Part shown: one piece after another, positions 9,154 to 18,885 of the stretch
Layout of the letters: each line of letters starts with the position of its first letter
Numbering within the stretch: position 1 is the stretch's first letter
Assembly: GCA_023397505.1 (NCBI GenBank)
Contig: JAEWUC010000001.1
Location: 186,001 to 250,000 of the forward strand
DNA from: Bacteroidota bacterium
GTDB lineage: Bacteria; Bacteroidota; Ignavibacteria; Ignavibacteriales; Melioribacteraceae
Reading direction: 5' to 3'
DNA length: 64,000 bases
The notes under the pieces: generated by a model
The model's input: the letters and a program-made list of their open reading frames with translations, nothing else
Databases searched by the model: none
What the model was told of the DNA's origin: nothing
Position numbers and translations under genes: made by a program

Positions 9154-12100
9154 ATGAAAAGAATGTTATTTCCATTTTTTATTTTATTCTTTGGATGCTA
9201 TACCTATTCTCAAATCATTCTCGAAAAAGATGAGATTCATCAAAATAGTTACTCTTTAAATTGTTCTGTTAATGAAAAAAATATCTCGCTGCATGATATA
9301 AACGGTCGAGAAGTTTTGTCATACAGCGATTTTTATGATCCCCAAAGACCAGGTGAGTTTGCCCTGCCTTCATTTGATATTTTCATTGCAATTCCTTACG
9401 GCACAAATCCCAAAATAGAATTTTCACCTTTGAAAAATATAACATATGATGCTATTCCTAGTATTAATCCAAAAGTGTCGGTTTCCAAATCCGTTGTTTC
9501 TTATGAACAGAATGACCGGCTTGTTAATATTTCGGAAAAACCGGTTGTTGTTAATAAGGGATATTTGTGGATAGGTGATAATTATTGTTTACATCTTAAC
9601 TTGAATTTATTCCGTATAAGTAATGAATCATTAAAAATTATCCTTTATAAAAATTTTATTCTAAACCTGGTTTTTGATTCCAATATTATTCAACCGGAAA
9701 CTAAAACTTTGTCTGAAATTAACCCGCTAATTATAAACCAGTCATTCGCAGAAAAAATTAATAAGAAAATAGTTCCAGACACTACACTGATCGACTCATG
9801 GATTGATTATAATGCTGAATATCTTAAAATCGGGACTGATAGAAATGGTATATACAGACTTCAGTATGATGACCTTGTTAATTCAGGTATTAACTTATCG
9901 CTAATAGAGCCCAGAACTTTCAAGTTGTATATGAAAGGGAAGGAGATTCCAATTTATGTTTTTGGAGAAGGTGACGGAAGGTTTGACAACTTTGATTTTA
10001 TTGAATTTGCCGGCAAACAAAACATGGACGATAGCTACCGGGAGATTAGTAAAAGTGGTGAAACATATAAAGAATATTATAACAGGTATTCCGATACAAC
10101 TATCTATTGGCTTTCTTGGAATGGCAATAATGGTCTAAGAGTGAATTCACAGCCAACAGCAGCTAACCAGGTTGCTGATACATTAGAATATTATTCCGAG
10201 TTAATACATGTAGAGAAAAATAATTGGTACGATTTTTCTATGGCTGATTTGGTTCAGCGGGAAATGCCTTATTGGGCTGAGAATAAAACCTGGCATGAAG
10301 GAAATCTTGGTGTTGGAACAAGAAATATCAGTTTTCATTTGAACGATGTCTATCCGGACAAACCGGTCAAAGTATTTACCAAGTTGCAGGATTACGCATC
10401 GAGTATTTCTAATAATGCACATCTTTTAGCGGTCTCACTGAACGGGGGTACCAAACAAGATTCCGGCTATATAAACAAGTACGATCAAAAAGTACTGGAG
10501 GGGAACTATTACTCAAGTTTGTTGAAAGAAGGTAACAATACTTTGAATGTTTACTCTTTCCAAACAGAAGCTAATCCAAATTTATGTATTGTCGATTGGT
10601 ATGAAATTGAGTATCCCCGTTATCTGAAGGCAATCAATGATTCATTGAATTTCCATTTCCCGTTCATTTCATCAAATTCATTTAAAGCGATGAAAATATT
10701 TAACATTGACGGTACAAAAAATTATTCGTTGTGGAAATATGGTACTAAGTATAAAAAGTATTTTATAAAACCTTTAGAGGATAATATTGTTTTTGCTGAT
10801 TCGATAGAGGCGGATGATAAGTTTCTATTAATTGATTCTTCAAAAACTCTAAAGCCGAAAATCTATTATAAGAAGGTCTTTGCCAATTTACGAGATCAAT
10901 CTAATTCAGCCGAATACATTTCTATAACTCATAAAAAGTTTTTAAAGAACGCAATAGATTATACTCAATTCATAGCTGATAATTATAAAAGAAAAACAAA
11001 AACAATAGATATTGAAGATATCTATGATGAATTTGCTAATGGTTTTTTCTGTCCTGAGGCAATACGGGATTTTTTATTAAATGCGCATACTAATTGGCAA
11101 TCACCAAAACCCAGGTATGTTTTTCTTATTGGCGGCGCAACTTATGATTACCGCGGTAATAAATCAAAATACCAAGGTGCGCCACCAGTTTTAAACTATG
11201 TACCGTCCTATGGTGCGCCTGTCAGCGATAATTGGTTTGTAATATGGGATACAACAGGTGCATATATTCCTCAAATGAATATTGGTAGATTGCCCGTTAC
11301 TAAGAACGAAGAATTGTTGTGGTATTTTCTTAAGCATCAACAATATGTTAATCAGATAAACGGCGGTTGGAACAAGAAATGCTTATTCTTTTCCGGCGGA
11401 ACAGGCAACAATCAAAGTCAGATAGATCAATTAAAGAAAACAAATAACTTTATAATTGACAATTATGTTGTTCCAACTCCGGTTGGAGGCAATTTTACCC
11501 ATTTTTATAAAACCATAAATCCATCCACCAATTTCGGTTCTTACTCCCAGCAGCAATTTCAAAATGCCATAGACAGCGGTGGAGTATTTATTTCATACCT
11601 TGGTCACAGCGGAACACAGACCTGGGATAATTCAATAACGGATCCAGGGCAGTTAAAAAATAAAATTGATCAATATCCGTTAATTACAGACTTCGGCTGC
11701 TCTACAGCTAAATTTGCGGAACCCGATGTAGTTTCTTTTTCACAATTATTTGTAAACGAACCGGACGGACAGGCTATAGCTTATATTGGTAATTCTTCGC
11801 TTGGTTTTACAACAACTACATTCAATTTCCCGCAGTTATTCTACAAAAAAATATTAAAGGATTCTGTTTACACAATCGGAGATGCTCATAGACTTGCGAA
11901 ACTTGATATGATTAATAATTTCGGATCATCGGGAGTGTTCAAATTATTCACGCTTACAAATACACTCATTGGTGATCCTATAGTCAAACTGGCTTTACCT
12001 TCAAAAACGAATTTGTCATTATCTGTTGAAAACATAAAACTAAATTCAAATGCAATTTCGGATTTGAACGATAGTGCTAAAGCAATAATAAAATATTTCA

Positions 12101-14445
12101 ATTTCGGTTTGGTAGATAGCGATAGTTTTAACATTTCTATTAATGCGTATTACAATAAATCGTTAGGTTATAATAAAACAATACGGAAAGTTATACCGCG
12201 CTTTGTGGATTCCGTAATTGTATCAATACCTGTTAAAAATAAACCGGGTGAATATACACTGAAAATTCAATTGGACAGTGAAAATACTTTAGAAGAGTTG
12301 TCGAAAAATGACAACAGTGCTGAACTGAATTTTCTAGTTACGAGCAGTTCATTAAAAATGCTGCAGAATTATAGTTTAGAAGGGAGGTTGGCAAATCCGG
12401 TTTCGTTTATTAATCCTGTTAGCTGTCCTGTTTCCGAAAAGATTAACTTGGAAATTAGTCCGAATAAAAATTTTTCCAGCATCACAAAGATTTCAATAGC
12501 ATTTGACACTCTTGTTACAAAGGCGGTTATTCCAAATGAATTTATCCACAAGAGAATTTGGCTTAAAAGCAGATTGGAAAATTCTTCCGATTACAGTAAC
12601 ACAATCTCTTTTATACTGGGAGAAAAAAATAATTATTCGCTTTCGGATAGTATAAGCTTAGGTGTTGTTGAAAAAGAGAATGTAGAATTATCCAACAATA
12701 AATTATCCTTAGCCGGTCGCAATATTAGTATTAAGAGTTTATCTGCTGGATTTAATGACGGGAATACTGCGCTGATACAAGTCAATGATCAAAATTTAAT
12801 ACCTGAAAACACACTCGGCGGTCACCACATTGTTTTACTAGATGATTCAACTTATAAATTTGTAGAGTATAAAAGATTTTACATACTCAACAATGCTGCC
12901 GAAATTGAGAATTATATCAAATTTCTTGATACCTTATCAAATAAGTTTATAGTTGTATTTGCTGTATCGGATGAAGGCAGGGTTAGTTCCTCAGAACTCA
13001 AAAATAAAATTAAACTTTTCGGAAGCCGGTATATCGATAGTCTCGCATTTCGAGGCTCCTGGGCTATGATTGGTAAAAAAAGTAAAGCGTCTGGCTCAGT
13101 TCCGGAAGCATATTCAAAAGCTTTTCAGGGAAGAGTACAAATAGATACAACAATAACATCTCGATTTGAACATGGAGGTTTTACAACGTCAATTATTGGT
13201 CCTTCTACGGAATGGAAAAATCTTGTTGTAAAAGATAGTACTTCAACTGGTTCGGTTATTAAATACAGACTGTTGGGAATTAAGAATGATGAAAGCGTTG
13301 ACACGCTTGATTATTTGAAAATTGAAAATAGTACAGCAGACTTATCAAATGTCAATTCAAGAATTTATCCTTTCATTAAGATTAAGGGAGAACTCTCGGC
13401 TAAGACAACGGTTGTTTCTCCTTCATTATCAAGCTTGGAAGTGAACTATAAAAGTTTGCCTGAACTTGGCATCAATTACCAAGTGGTTTCTATTTCCTCA
13501 GATACATTAATTCAAGGGGAAATACAAAATCTATCTTTTTATGTTTATAATGTTGGTGAATCTTCAGCGGATAGTTTTAAAATAAAAGTTGAGCTGGTTA
13601 AACCGGATAATTCAAAAGAAAAAATATTTGAAGAGATTGTCGATTCACTTAGTATTGGAAAACGAAAACAATTTAATTTGAGCTATAACACCGCTTCTAT
13701 AACCGGGGAAAGAAATTTTTATATTACAATCGACCCTGAGAATAAAGTTAATGAATTGTATGAAGACAATAATATTTACTCTATTCCATTTTATGTTAAA
13801 CCTAACAAGGCCCCGGCATTTTTGAAACTTTCTATTGACGGCAATGATATTCTCGATGGGGATTATATTTCTTCAACACCTTTAATCAGAATAGAACTTG
13901 ATGATCAATCATCGATTCCAATTACGGATACTAATACCGTACAAATCTATCTCAACGAAGTCCGAATTCCTTTCAATAATGGTTTTGTTAATTATTCATT
14001 CTCGTCAAGTAATCCCAAATACATAATTGATTACACGCCTAAACTTGAGGACGGTGAATACACATTAAAAGTGATTGGCAAAAATGCAACGGGTGAAATA
14101 ATTGATCCTTCCGGGATAGTTAAGAAGTTTTTGGTCAATAATAAGAATCAGCTTTTGTATGTTTATAATTACCCCAACCCATTTTCGGGAGAAACTTATT
14201 TTACTTTTAAGCTAACTCAAATTCCCGACGAAATAAAAATTAGTATTTTTACAATTACAGGGAGATTAATTAAGGAAATAAAACTAAATTCGTCCGTGCT
14301 AAATTATGATTTTAACAAAATTTATTGGGACGGGCGGGATGAAGACGGCGAACTCGCGGCAAACGGAGTTTATCTTTGCAAAATAATTATGAAGAAAGGA
14401 ACAGAAACTATTTCTGCAATTCAAAAACTTGCCATTTTGCGATAA
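9154..14445 (+). CDS. porU: PorU-like type IX secretion C25 sortase, very large
   Basis: A 1763-residue exported protein with a signal peptide (cut near YSQ). The first 200 residues resemble a gingipain pro-region, followed by the YLKIGTDRNGIYRLQYDDL segment typical of PorU. The peptidase C25 domain spans about 640-940, with catalytic His818 (YLGHSG) and Cys849 (DFGCSTA). After it come a CARDB-like beta domain (about 950-1070), an ILEI/FAM3-like segment (about 1188-1325), a second CARDB-like domain (about 1440-1550) and a FlgD-like C-terminal sorting domain (about 1665-1763; YNYPNPFSG, WDGRDEDG). PorU cleaves sorting domains at the outer membrane and attaches cargo to a surface glycan. It directly precedes a barrel gene. 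It is longer than the roughly 1100-1300 residues usual in Bacteroidota. Confidence 0.85.
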   Translation: MKRMLFPFFILFFGCYTYSQIILEKDEIHQNSYSLNCSVNEKNISLHDINGREVLSYSDFYDPQRPGEFALPSFDIFIAIPYGTNPKIEFSPLKNITYDAIPSINPKVSVSKSVVSYEQNDRLVNISEKPVVVNKGYLWIGDNYCLHLNLNLFRISNESLKIILYKNFILNLVFDSNIIQPETKTLSEINPLIINQSFAEKINKKIVPDTTLIDSWIDYNAEYLKIGTDRNGIYRLQYDDLVNSGINLSLIEPRTFKLYMKGKEIPIYVFGEGDGRFDNFDFIEFAGKQNMDDSYREISKSGETYKEYYNRYSDTTIYWLSWNGNNGLRVNSQPTAANQVADTLEYYSELIHVEKNNWYDFSMADLVQREMPYWAENKTWHEGNLGVGTRNISFHLNDVYPDKPVKVFTKLQDYASSISNNAHLLAVSLNGGTKQDSGYINKYDQKVLEGNYYSSLLKEGNNTLNVYSFQTEANPNLCIVDWYEIEYPRYLKAINDSLNFHFPFISSNSFKAMKIFNIDGTKNYSLWKYGTKYKKYFIKPLEDNIVFADSIEADDKFLLIDSSKTLKPKIYYKKVFANLRDQSNSAEYISITHKKFLKNAIDYTQFIADNYKRKTKTIDIEDIYDEFANGFFCPEAIRDFLLNAHTNWQSPKPRYVFLIGGATYDYRGNKSKYQGAPPVLNYVPSYGAPVSDNWFVIWDTTGAYIPQMNIGRLPVTKNEELLWYFLKHQQYVNQINGGWNKKCLFFSGGTGNNQSQIDQLKKTNNFIIDNYVVPTPVGGNFTHFYKTINPSTNFGSYSQQQFQNAIDSGGVFISYLGHSGTQTWDNSITDPGQLKNKIDQYPLITDFGCSTAKFAEPDVVSFSQLFVNEPDGQAIAYIGNSSLGFTTTTFNFPQLFYKKILKDSVYTIGDAHRLAKLDMINNFGSSGVFKLFTLTNTLIGDPIVKLALPSKTNLSLSVENIKLNSNAISDLNDSAKAIIKYFNFGLVDSDSFNISINAYYNKSLGYNKTIRKVIPRFVDSVIVSIPVKNKPGEYTLKIQLDSENTLEELSKNDNSAELNFLVTSSSLKMLQNYSLEGRLANPVSFINPVSCPVSEKINLEISPNKNFSSITKISIAFDTLVTKAVIPNEFIHKRIWLKSRLENSSDYSNTISFILGEKNNYSLSDSISLGVVEKENVELSNNKLSLAGRNISIKSLSAGFNDGNTALIQVNDQNLIPENTLGGHHIVLLDDSTYKFVEYKRFYILNNAAEIENYIKFLDTLSNKFIVVFAVSDEGRVSSSELKNKIKLFGSRYIDSLAFRGSWAMIGKKSKASGSVPEAYSKAFQGRVQIDTTITSRFEHGGFTTSIIGPSTEWKNLVVKDSTSTGSVIKYRLLGIKNDESVDTLDYLKIENSTADLSNVNSRIYPFIKIKGELSAKTTVVSPSLSSLEVNYKSLPELGINYQVVSISSDTLIQGEIQNLSFYVYNVGESSADSFKIKVELVKPDNSKEKIFEEIVDSLSIGKRKQFNLSYNTASITGERNFYITIDPENKVNELYEDNNIYSIPFYVKPNKAPAFLKLSIDGNDILDGDYISSTPLIRIELDDQSSIPITDTNTVQIYLNEVRIPFNNGFVNYSFSSSNPKYIIDYTPKLEDGEYTLKVIGKNATGEIIDPSGIVKKFLVNNKNQLLYVYNYPNPFSGETYFTFKLTQIPDEIKISIFTITGRLIKEIKLNSSVLNYDFNKIYWDGRDEDGELAANGVYLCKIIMKKGTETISAIQKLAILR

Positions 14446-14455
14446 AAAATCCAAT

Positions 14456-15796
14456 ATGAAAACTTTATTACTCTCACTTTTTACTTTAACAACATCAATA
14501 AGTTTTGCACAATTCGGTCAATACCAACCGAATGAGGGAATGCTGGCCGGGGGAATGGGAATTACCTGGATTAACGGCGCACCCAATTATGTTTTTAGAA
14601 TTTTTCCCGAATTTCAATTTTCCAAGATAGGTGTCGGTCTCGATCTCAATTTAACTTACACTGCAAACGGAAATCTGCGCACGGAAAATTTTAACGAATT
14701 CTCTGATTATCTAAGTGTTATAAGATATATCCGTTACGGGCAGAAGGGTGATCCGTTTTTTGCACGGCTCGGCGCCCTCGATTACGCTACTCTTGGCCAC
14801 GGCAGTATAATGTATTTGTATAATAACAGTCCGAGTTTCGATAATAGGAAAGTCGGAATTGAACTTGATGCCGACTTTACGGATTACGGTTTTGAATCAG
14901 TCTATAGTAATTTCGGTAAGGAGGGATTAATAGGCATTCGCGGATATATAAGACCGTTACAATTTACAGCTCTTGCGGATATTCCAATCATCGGGATGCT
15001 TGAAACTGGAATCACACTTGTCTCGGATTTGAATGAAAACGCGGGAGTAATTTGGGGAGATTATGATTACGAAAAAGATGTTTTTATTCCAACAAACGAT
15101 GAGGGGAACACAACAATCATCGGCTTCGATTTGGGTCTGCCGTTGTTGAGAACCGATATTCTTGATCTTGATGCTTATATCGATTACGCGAAGATTATAA
15201 AATTCGGCAGCGGTGTTGCGACGGGTTTAACACTTAATTACAAGGGATTCGGACTTCTAAATTTGCGGGCGAAACTTGAAAGAAGATTCAACGGCGATAA
15301 CTATCTGCCTTCGTATTTTAATTCATTTTATGAAATAGAAAGATTTCGATTGGATAAAGAAACGGGAGTTGTTCAAAGTAAAGTTCAGCAGTTAAAATTT
15401 GCAAACGATCAAACGAACGGGTATTACGGTGAACTTTACGCATCGGTTTTAGGGATGTTCCGCGTGCTCGGAAGTTTTCAAAAACTCGATCGGCAGCCGC
15501 AGAGCGGGATACTTCACATAGCAGGAGAATTATCTGCAAAGGATTTTCCGTACATGCTTCGTGCCGGTTACGATAAAATAAACATTGAAAACATCGGTGA
15601 TGTTTTTACGATGGACGACCGTTCATATTTATTTGTTGAATTCGGCTACAAAGTTCAGCAGTATATTTTACTTTCTATGGTTTACCACTGGACGTACGAA
15701 CCGGTGCGGGATCTTCAAAAAAACATTGTTGGGTACAAACCGCAGAAAAGGGTAGAACCGAGATTGTCGTTTATTTATCCGTTGAATTTCAATTAG
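14456..15796 (+). CDS. Predicted outer-membrane beta-barrel protein next to porU
   Basis: A 446-residue protein from ATG 14456, chosen because a proper signal peptide begins there (MKTLLLSLFTL, cut after SFA). The mature part is rich in amphipathic strands with many Tyr/Phe/Gly and short turns, for example the repeated FEFGYK and LRAGYDKINI type strands, and ends in an aromatic/hydrophobic strand; this is the profile of an outer-membrane barrel. I do not recognise a named family. It starts 10 bases after porU and probably shares its message, so it may be a T9SS accessory, but PorV features are not evident. It overlaps the convergent HAD gene by 4 bases. Confidence 0.7.
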   Translation: MKTLLLSLFTLTTSISFAQFGQYQPNEGMLAGGMGITWINGAPNYVFRIFPEFQFSKIGVGLDLNLTYTANGNLRTENFNEFSDYLSVIRYIRYGQKGDPFFARLGALDYATLGHGSIMYLYNNSPSFDNRKVGIELDADFTDYGFESVYSNFGKEGLIGIRGYIRPLQFTALADIPIIGMLETGITLVSDLNENAGVIWGDYDYEKDVFIPTNDEGNTTIIGFDLGLPLLRTDILDLDAYIDYAKIIKFGSGVATGLTLNYKGFGLLNLRAKLERRFNGDNYLPSYFNSFYEIERFRLDKETGVVQSKVQQLKFANDQTNGYYGELYASVLGMFRVLGSFQKLDRQPQSGILHIAGELSAKDFPYMLRAGYDKINIENIGDVFTMDDRSYLFVEFGYKVQQYILLSMVYHWTYEPVRDLQKNIVGYKPQKRVEPRLSFIYPLNFN

Positions 15797-16440
15797 AGAT
15801 TTGACTTAATAAATGAAACAAACTTAACAACATCATAAAAAACATAATCGGGTTTTAGTTTTAACACTTCGGTTTCGTAATGACTGTCCCAAAGTACCGA
15901 TGCAATTTTAACACCCGCATCGCGTGCGGCAATAACATCAACGTGAGCATCGCCAACCATAAGTACTCGATCTCTATTTAGATTGAATTTTTCTACGAAT
16001 AAATTAATTCCTTCCGGCGAGGGCTTATGTTCTGCAACATCGTCGCCGGTAATTATTAGATCAAATTGATGAAGCAGATCAATTTCTTTTAAAGTAATAA
16101 ACGATGAATCTTTTCCTTTACCGGTATAAATTCCCAGCGGTATGTTCTTACTTTTTATCAAATTTATTGTTTCGGCAAGACCGGGAAATACATCGGCCAT
16201 GCTGCTGTGTTGCGATTGATAGAAATTATAGTATTCTTCACGCGCGGTTTCGTATTTATCTTTTGTCCATTCTTTTAATATTACATCTTCGGTAGGTCCA
16301 AACCATGAAAGTATTTCTTCATTACTCATTTTTTTATCAAAAAATTTTTGTGATACGTGATTGAATGAAGCGAAGATCAATTCGTGCGTTGCAGTTAATG
16401 TACCGTCTATATCGAAAATTATTCCGTCAAAGTTCTTCAA
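15793..16440 (-). CDS. HAD-superfamily hydrolase, phosphoglycolate phosphatase-like
   Basis: A 215-residue soluble protein with all HAD motifs: DIDGT (nucleophile Asp11, acid/base Asp13) near the N-terminus, IYTGKG as motif II, Lys in EHKPSP as motif III, and MVGDAHVDVIAARDAG as motif IV. The helical cap between motifs I and II (about residues 16-90) puts it in the Gph/PGMB subfamily I. Likely substrates are small phosphoesters such as phosphoglycolate, or pyrophosphate; sequence alone does not decide. It lies 2 bases upstream of nothing on its strand: the PQQ-protein gene precedes it by 2 bases, so these two minus-strand genes are likely co-transcribed in the order propeller protein then phosphatase. 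Confidence 0.88.
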   Translation of the reverse strand: MKNFDGIIFDIDGTLTATHELIFASFNHVSQKFFDKKMSNEEILSWFGPTEDVILKEWTKDKYETAREEYYNFYQSQHSSMADVFPGLAETINLIKSKNIPLGIYTGKGKDSSFITLKEIDLLHQFDLIITGDDVAEHKPSPEGINLFVEKFNLNRDRVLMVGDAHVDVIAARDAGVKIASVLWDSHYETEVLKLKPDYVFYDVVKFVSFIKSNL

Positions 16441-16442
16441 AA

Positions 16443-18257
16443 TTACCTCAAAGTGAAAATTATTATTCTTCCGTCAACATTAGATGCGAGAAATTTGTTG
16501 TCTGAAATATTAATTAAAGTATGCAGTGGCGAATTACCGGCAAAAATTATTTTATCCGGTATATTTTTCCCGTTAAGTTTATAAATCATTCCATTGGAGG
16601 AATAAAAAATATTATCTCCGAATCTTACCGGGTGATCGAGGGATTCGTAAAAAGCTCCAGCAGATTTTATCTCTTTCGTAATTTTACCTTTAGCCGCGTC
16701 GATAATATAAAATGAATTATTCCTGCTAAAAAGCAAAAGGGAAGAATTGTCATCGGAAATTCCAAAATTAGATGAGCCGTTAACCTTGTCAAGTTTCCAT
16801 TCAAGTTTACCGAGAAGAAGATTTATAGAATAAACAATTCCATCTTTCGATACAACAAAAACACTTTTACCGTTGCTGTAAATTGGTGAATCTGATAAAT
16901 CGGTATCCGCTTTTTCTTTCCACCGCCAAATCAGCAAACCGTCCCGTGCGTCAATGCAGTAAATATAACCGTCGCGGCTTGTAAACAATATTTTGTTTTG
17001 TGAATAGATTGGTTTTTCGCGTACCATTCCGCCGGCATCTTCATTTACCCAATATTGCTGCAGTGTTTCAAGGTCATAACATAAAACTTTTCCATCTGCT
17101 GCTCCGAAAACAATCGCGGATTTTGATTCACTCAACTTCGGAATCATTAACTCGCGCTTCCCTTCATAATTAATAAGTGTGAGATCGGAAGTTATATTTT
17201 CCTCAAAACCTATGGATTGAATTTGTTCTCCATCAATTACGCTGGCGGATGTAATATCACCTTGATAAGTTGCAAATGTAATCATACCATCGGCAATAAC
17301 CGGTTTACCGTAAATATTTCCGCCGGCGTCGTAATCCCACAATACTTTACCAGTGGAATCGATGCAGCTTATTAAACCGGATTCATCGGAAGTGTAAATG
17401 TGTCCGTTCCAATACGAAGTCGAGGTAATCATAGTTGAATTAAGTTCGGTATTCATTTCAATATTAGCGCCGAATGTTTCAACTACCGGGATATTGATGC
17501 TATCTTTTCCAATTGCTATTGTTTTATCTATCGTCGCAAATAATTTACCGGATGAATCAAGAATATTTATTGAATCTTTGGATACACTAACTGTAAAAAA
17601 TTCCGGTAATTTATTTTTATTTAATGAAATCGATGGAATATCGAGAACTGAATAACCTTTGAAATTACGGAAAGAAGGTTTTTCGCTGCTGCCGTTTATA
17701 ATTAAGTCGGGAGTTTTCTTGTTGAACAAACCGAATATAGATTCCCAATTATCAGTATTATTTTCAAGTTTAACCGGACTAAAAAATATTAATCCGTCAC
17801 CAATCTTGATTGAATCTAGAACATGAGAAAGCCATTCCAAATTTTCCGATCTAAAATGATTCAGATTAGTAAAAGGAATAATCGGACTTAATCCTATAAA
17901 AGTAGAGCCGTTATTCTTGTATGAAAATTTATCTGCGGAAATATCATTTAAAAGCTGCCATCCATTTGCATCTCGAACATCCGAAGAACCCTGGAGAACA
18001 AAAATCTGTTTTGAAAGTCTTGATAAACAATTTATAAAAACGTCTGCTTCTTTTTCTAAACCTTTCTCCGTTAACGATCCTGTAATTACAACAAAATTTA
18101 TCTCATCATTCCTGTTGATATAACTTATTGTTGAATCGAGAAGGGCAGCCGATTTTAAATCCGATATCTTGGGATTACTTATTATTGCAAATTTTGTCTG
18201 CTGGGGAAATATTATTGTAGCAGATAGCAATAAAAATAAAACTGCAACTTTTTGCAT
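16443..18257 (-). CDS. Secreted PQQ-propeller protein with degenerate metallophosphoesterase domain
   Basis: A 604-residue protein with a signal peptide (cut near FPQQ). Residues about 20-245 follow the calcineurin-like phosphoesterase layout, but the metal-binding motifs have decayed: SDPH-like is SNPK, GD is GS (VVITGSLTEKG), GNHD is GSSD, the FSH position is FSP, and GHTH-like is GSSE. Residues about 265-604 are a PQQ/BamB-type propeller, with blades such as GLISCIDSTGKVLWDYDAGG, GKVLCYDLETLQQYW and GYIYCIDARDGLLIWRW. It is presumably periplasmic or surface-exposed and probably non-catalytic, acting as a binding or scaffold protein. The first-domain assignment is by motif alignment by eye. 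It precedes the HAD gene by 2 bases. Confidence 0.75.
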   Translation of the reverse strand: MQKVAVLFLLLSATIIFPQQTKFAIISNPKISDLKSAALLDSTISYINRNDEINFVVITGSLTEKGLEKEADVFINCLSRLSKQIFVLQGSSDVRDANGWQLLNDISADKFSYKNNGSTFIGLSPIIPFTNLNHFRSENLEWLSHVLDSIKIGDGLIFFSPVKLENNTDNWESIFGLFNKKTPDLIINGSSEKPSFRNFKGYSVLDIPSISLNKNKLPEFFTVSVSKDSINILDSSGKLFATIDKTIAIGKDSINIPVVETFGANIEMNTELNSTMITSTSYWNGHIYTSDESGLISCIDSTGKVLWDYDAGGNIYGKPVIADGMITFATYQGDITSASVIDGEQIQSIGFEENITSDLTLINYEGKRELMIPKLSESKSAIVFGAADGKVLCYDLETLQQYWVNEDAGGMVREKPIYSQNKILFTSRDGYIYCIDARDGLLIWRWKEKADTDLSDSPIYSNGKSVFVVSKDGIVYSINLLLGKLEWKLDKVNGSSNFGISDDNSSLLLFSRNNSFYIIDAAKGKITKEIKSAGAFYESLDHPVRFGDNIFYSSNGMIYKLNGKNIPDKIIFAGNSPLHTLINISDNKFLASNVDGRIIIFTLR

Positions 18258-18377
18258 AGTAGTCCAATTTTTTCCAATGCAAATTTAAGAAACTAATTGA
18301 TTACGGGTTTATTTATTTAGAAAACCCTATTTACAGAAAGAATATCGATAAAGTTATCAATTACTGAATTTTTTTAT

Positions 18378-18385
18378 TACATTTG
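18378..18385 (+). promoter_or_regulatory. Putative Bacteroidota -7 element (TACATTTG)
   Basis: An exact match to the Bacteroidota sigma-factor -7 consensus TAnnTTTG, about 30 bases before the cupin gene start. The -33 element is weak (GTTA about 21 bases upstream). It lies in the divergent space between the PQQ-protein gene and the pectin group. Its position argues that the cupin gene starts at ATG 18404 or 18416, not at the in-frame TTG at 18383, which would lie inside the promoter. Confidence 0.4.
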
Positions 18386-18415
18386 TACAAAATTGAAAAT
18401 CTGATGGATAGTCAT

Positions 18416-18856
18416 ATGAATATATATAAAAAATACCTTTTGATTTTTACCGGAGTAACTTCATTACTTATTTTCAATAATATGCATGGACAAACAAACT
18501 CCGACAACAAAGAATTCGATATCAACAATTGTGTAAATATTTTTGACAGCACAAAAGTAGAAGAAACAAAAGCTGGTTACCAATACTGGTTTGCCGATAA
18601 AGATTTTCTTGACGGTCGTACTTTAAAGATGAGCGTTGTTGCGCCTAAATCTGCAACTCACCCTCCGCATAAGCATAATGAAGACGAATTCTTTTTTATT
18701 CTCGAAGGAACAGCAGAGTTTTATTTAAATGGTGATACAAAAACGGCGGGGCCCTACGCAAGTTTTTACTGTCCGCCGAATTCTGAACACGGAATTAGAA
18801 ATGTTGGTGATTCTGTGTTGAAATATCTTGTAGTAAAAAAGTATGAAAGGAAATAA
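18416..18856 (+). CDS. Secreted single-domain cupin protein
   Basis: About 146 residues from ATG 18416 with a signal peptide (MNIYKKYLLIFTG, cut near HGQ). A single cupin barrel follows: motif 1 is HPPHKHNEDEFFFILEG (two His and a Glu ligand), motif 2 is PPNSEHGIRNVG. Such small cupins bind a metal and may be sugar isomerases, KdgF-like uronate-opening enzymes or sensors. It heads a group with an esterase, PL10 lyase and SGNH esterase, so a role in handling unsaturated galacturonides (KdgF-like) is possible, but a signal peptide is unusual for that and this remains inference. An ATG at 18404 is an alternative start. Confidence 0.8.
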   Translation: MNIYKKYLLIFTGVTSLLIFNNMHGQTNSDNKEFDINNCVNIFDSTKVEETKAGYQYWFADKDFLDGRTLKMSVVAPKSATHPPHKHNEDEFFFILEGTAEFYLNGDTKTAGPYASFYCPPNSEHGIRNVGDSVLKYLVVKKYERK

Positions 18857-18885
18857 TATCATTAAAAAATTATATCGGAACTAAA

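Noticed and set aside
18383..18415. Longer cupin gene start at TTG 18383
   Set aside because: It overlaps a promoter-like element, and the signal peptide begins at 18416.
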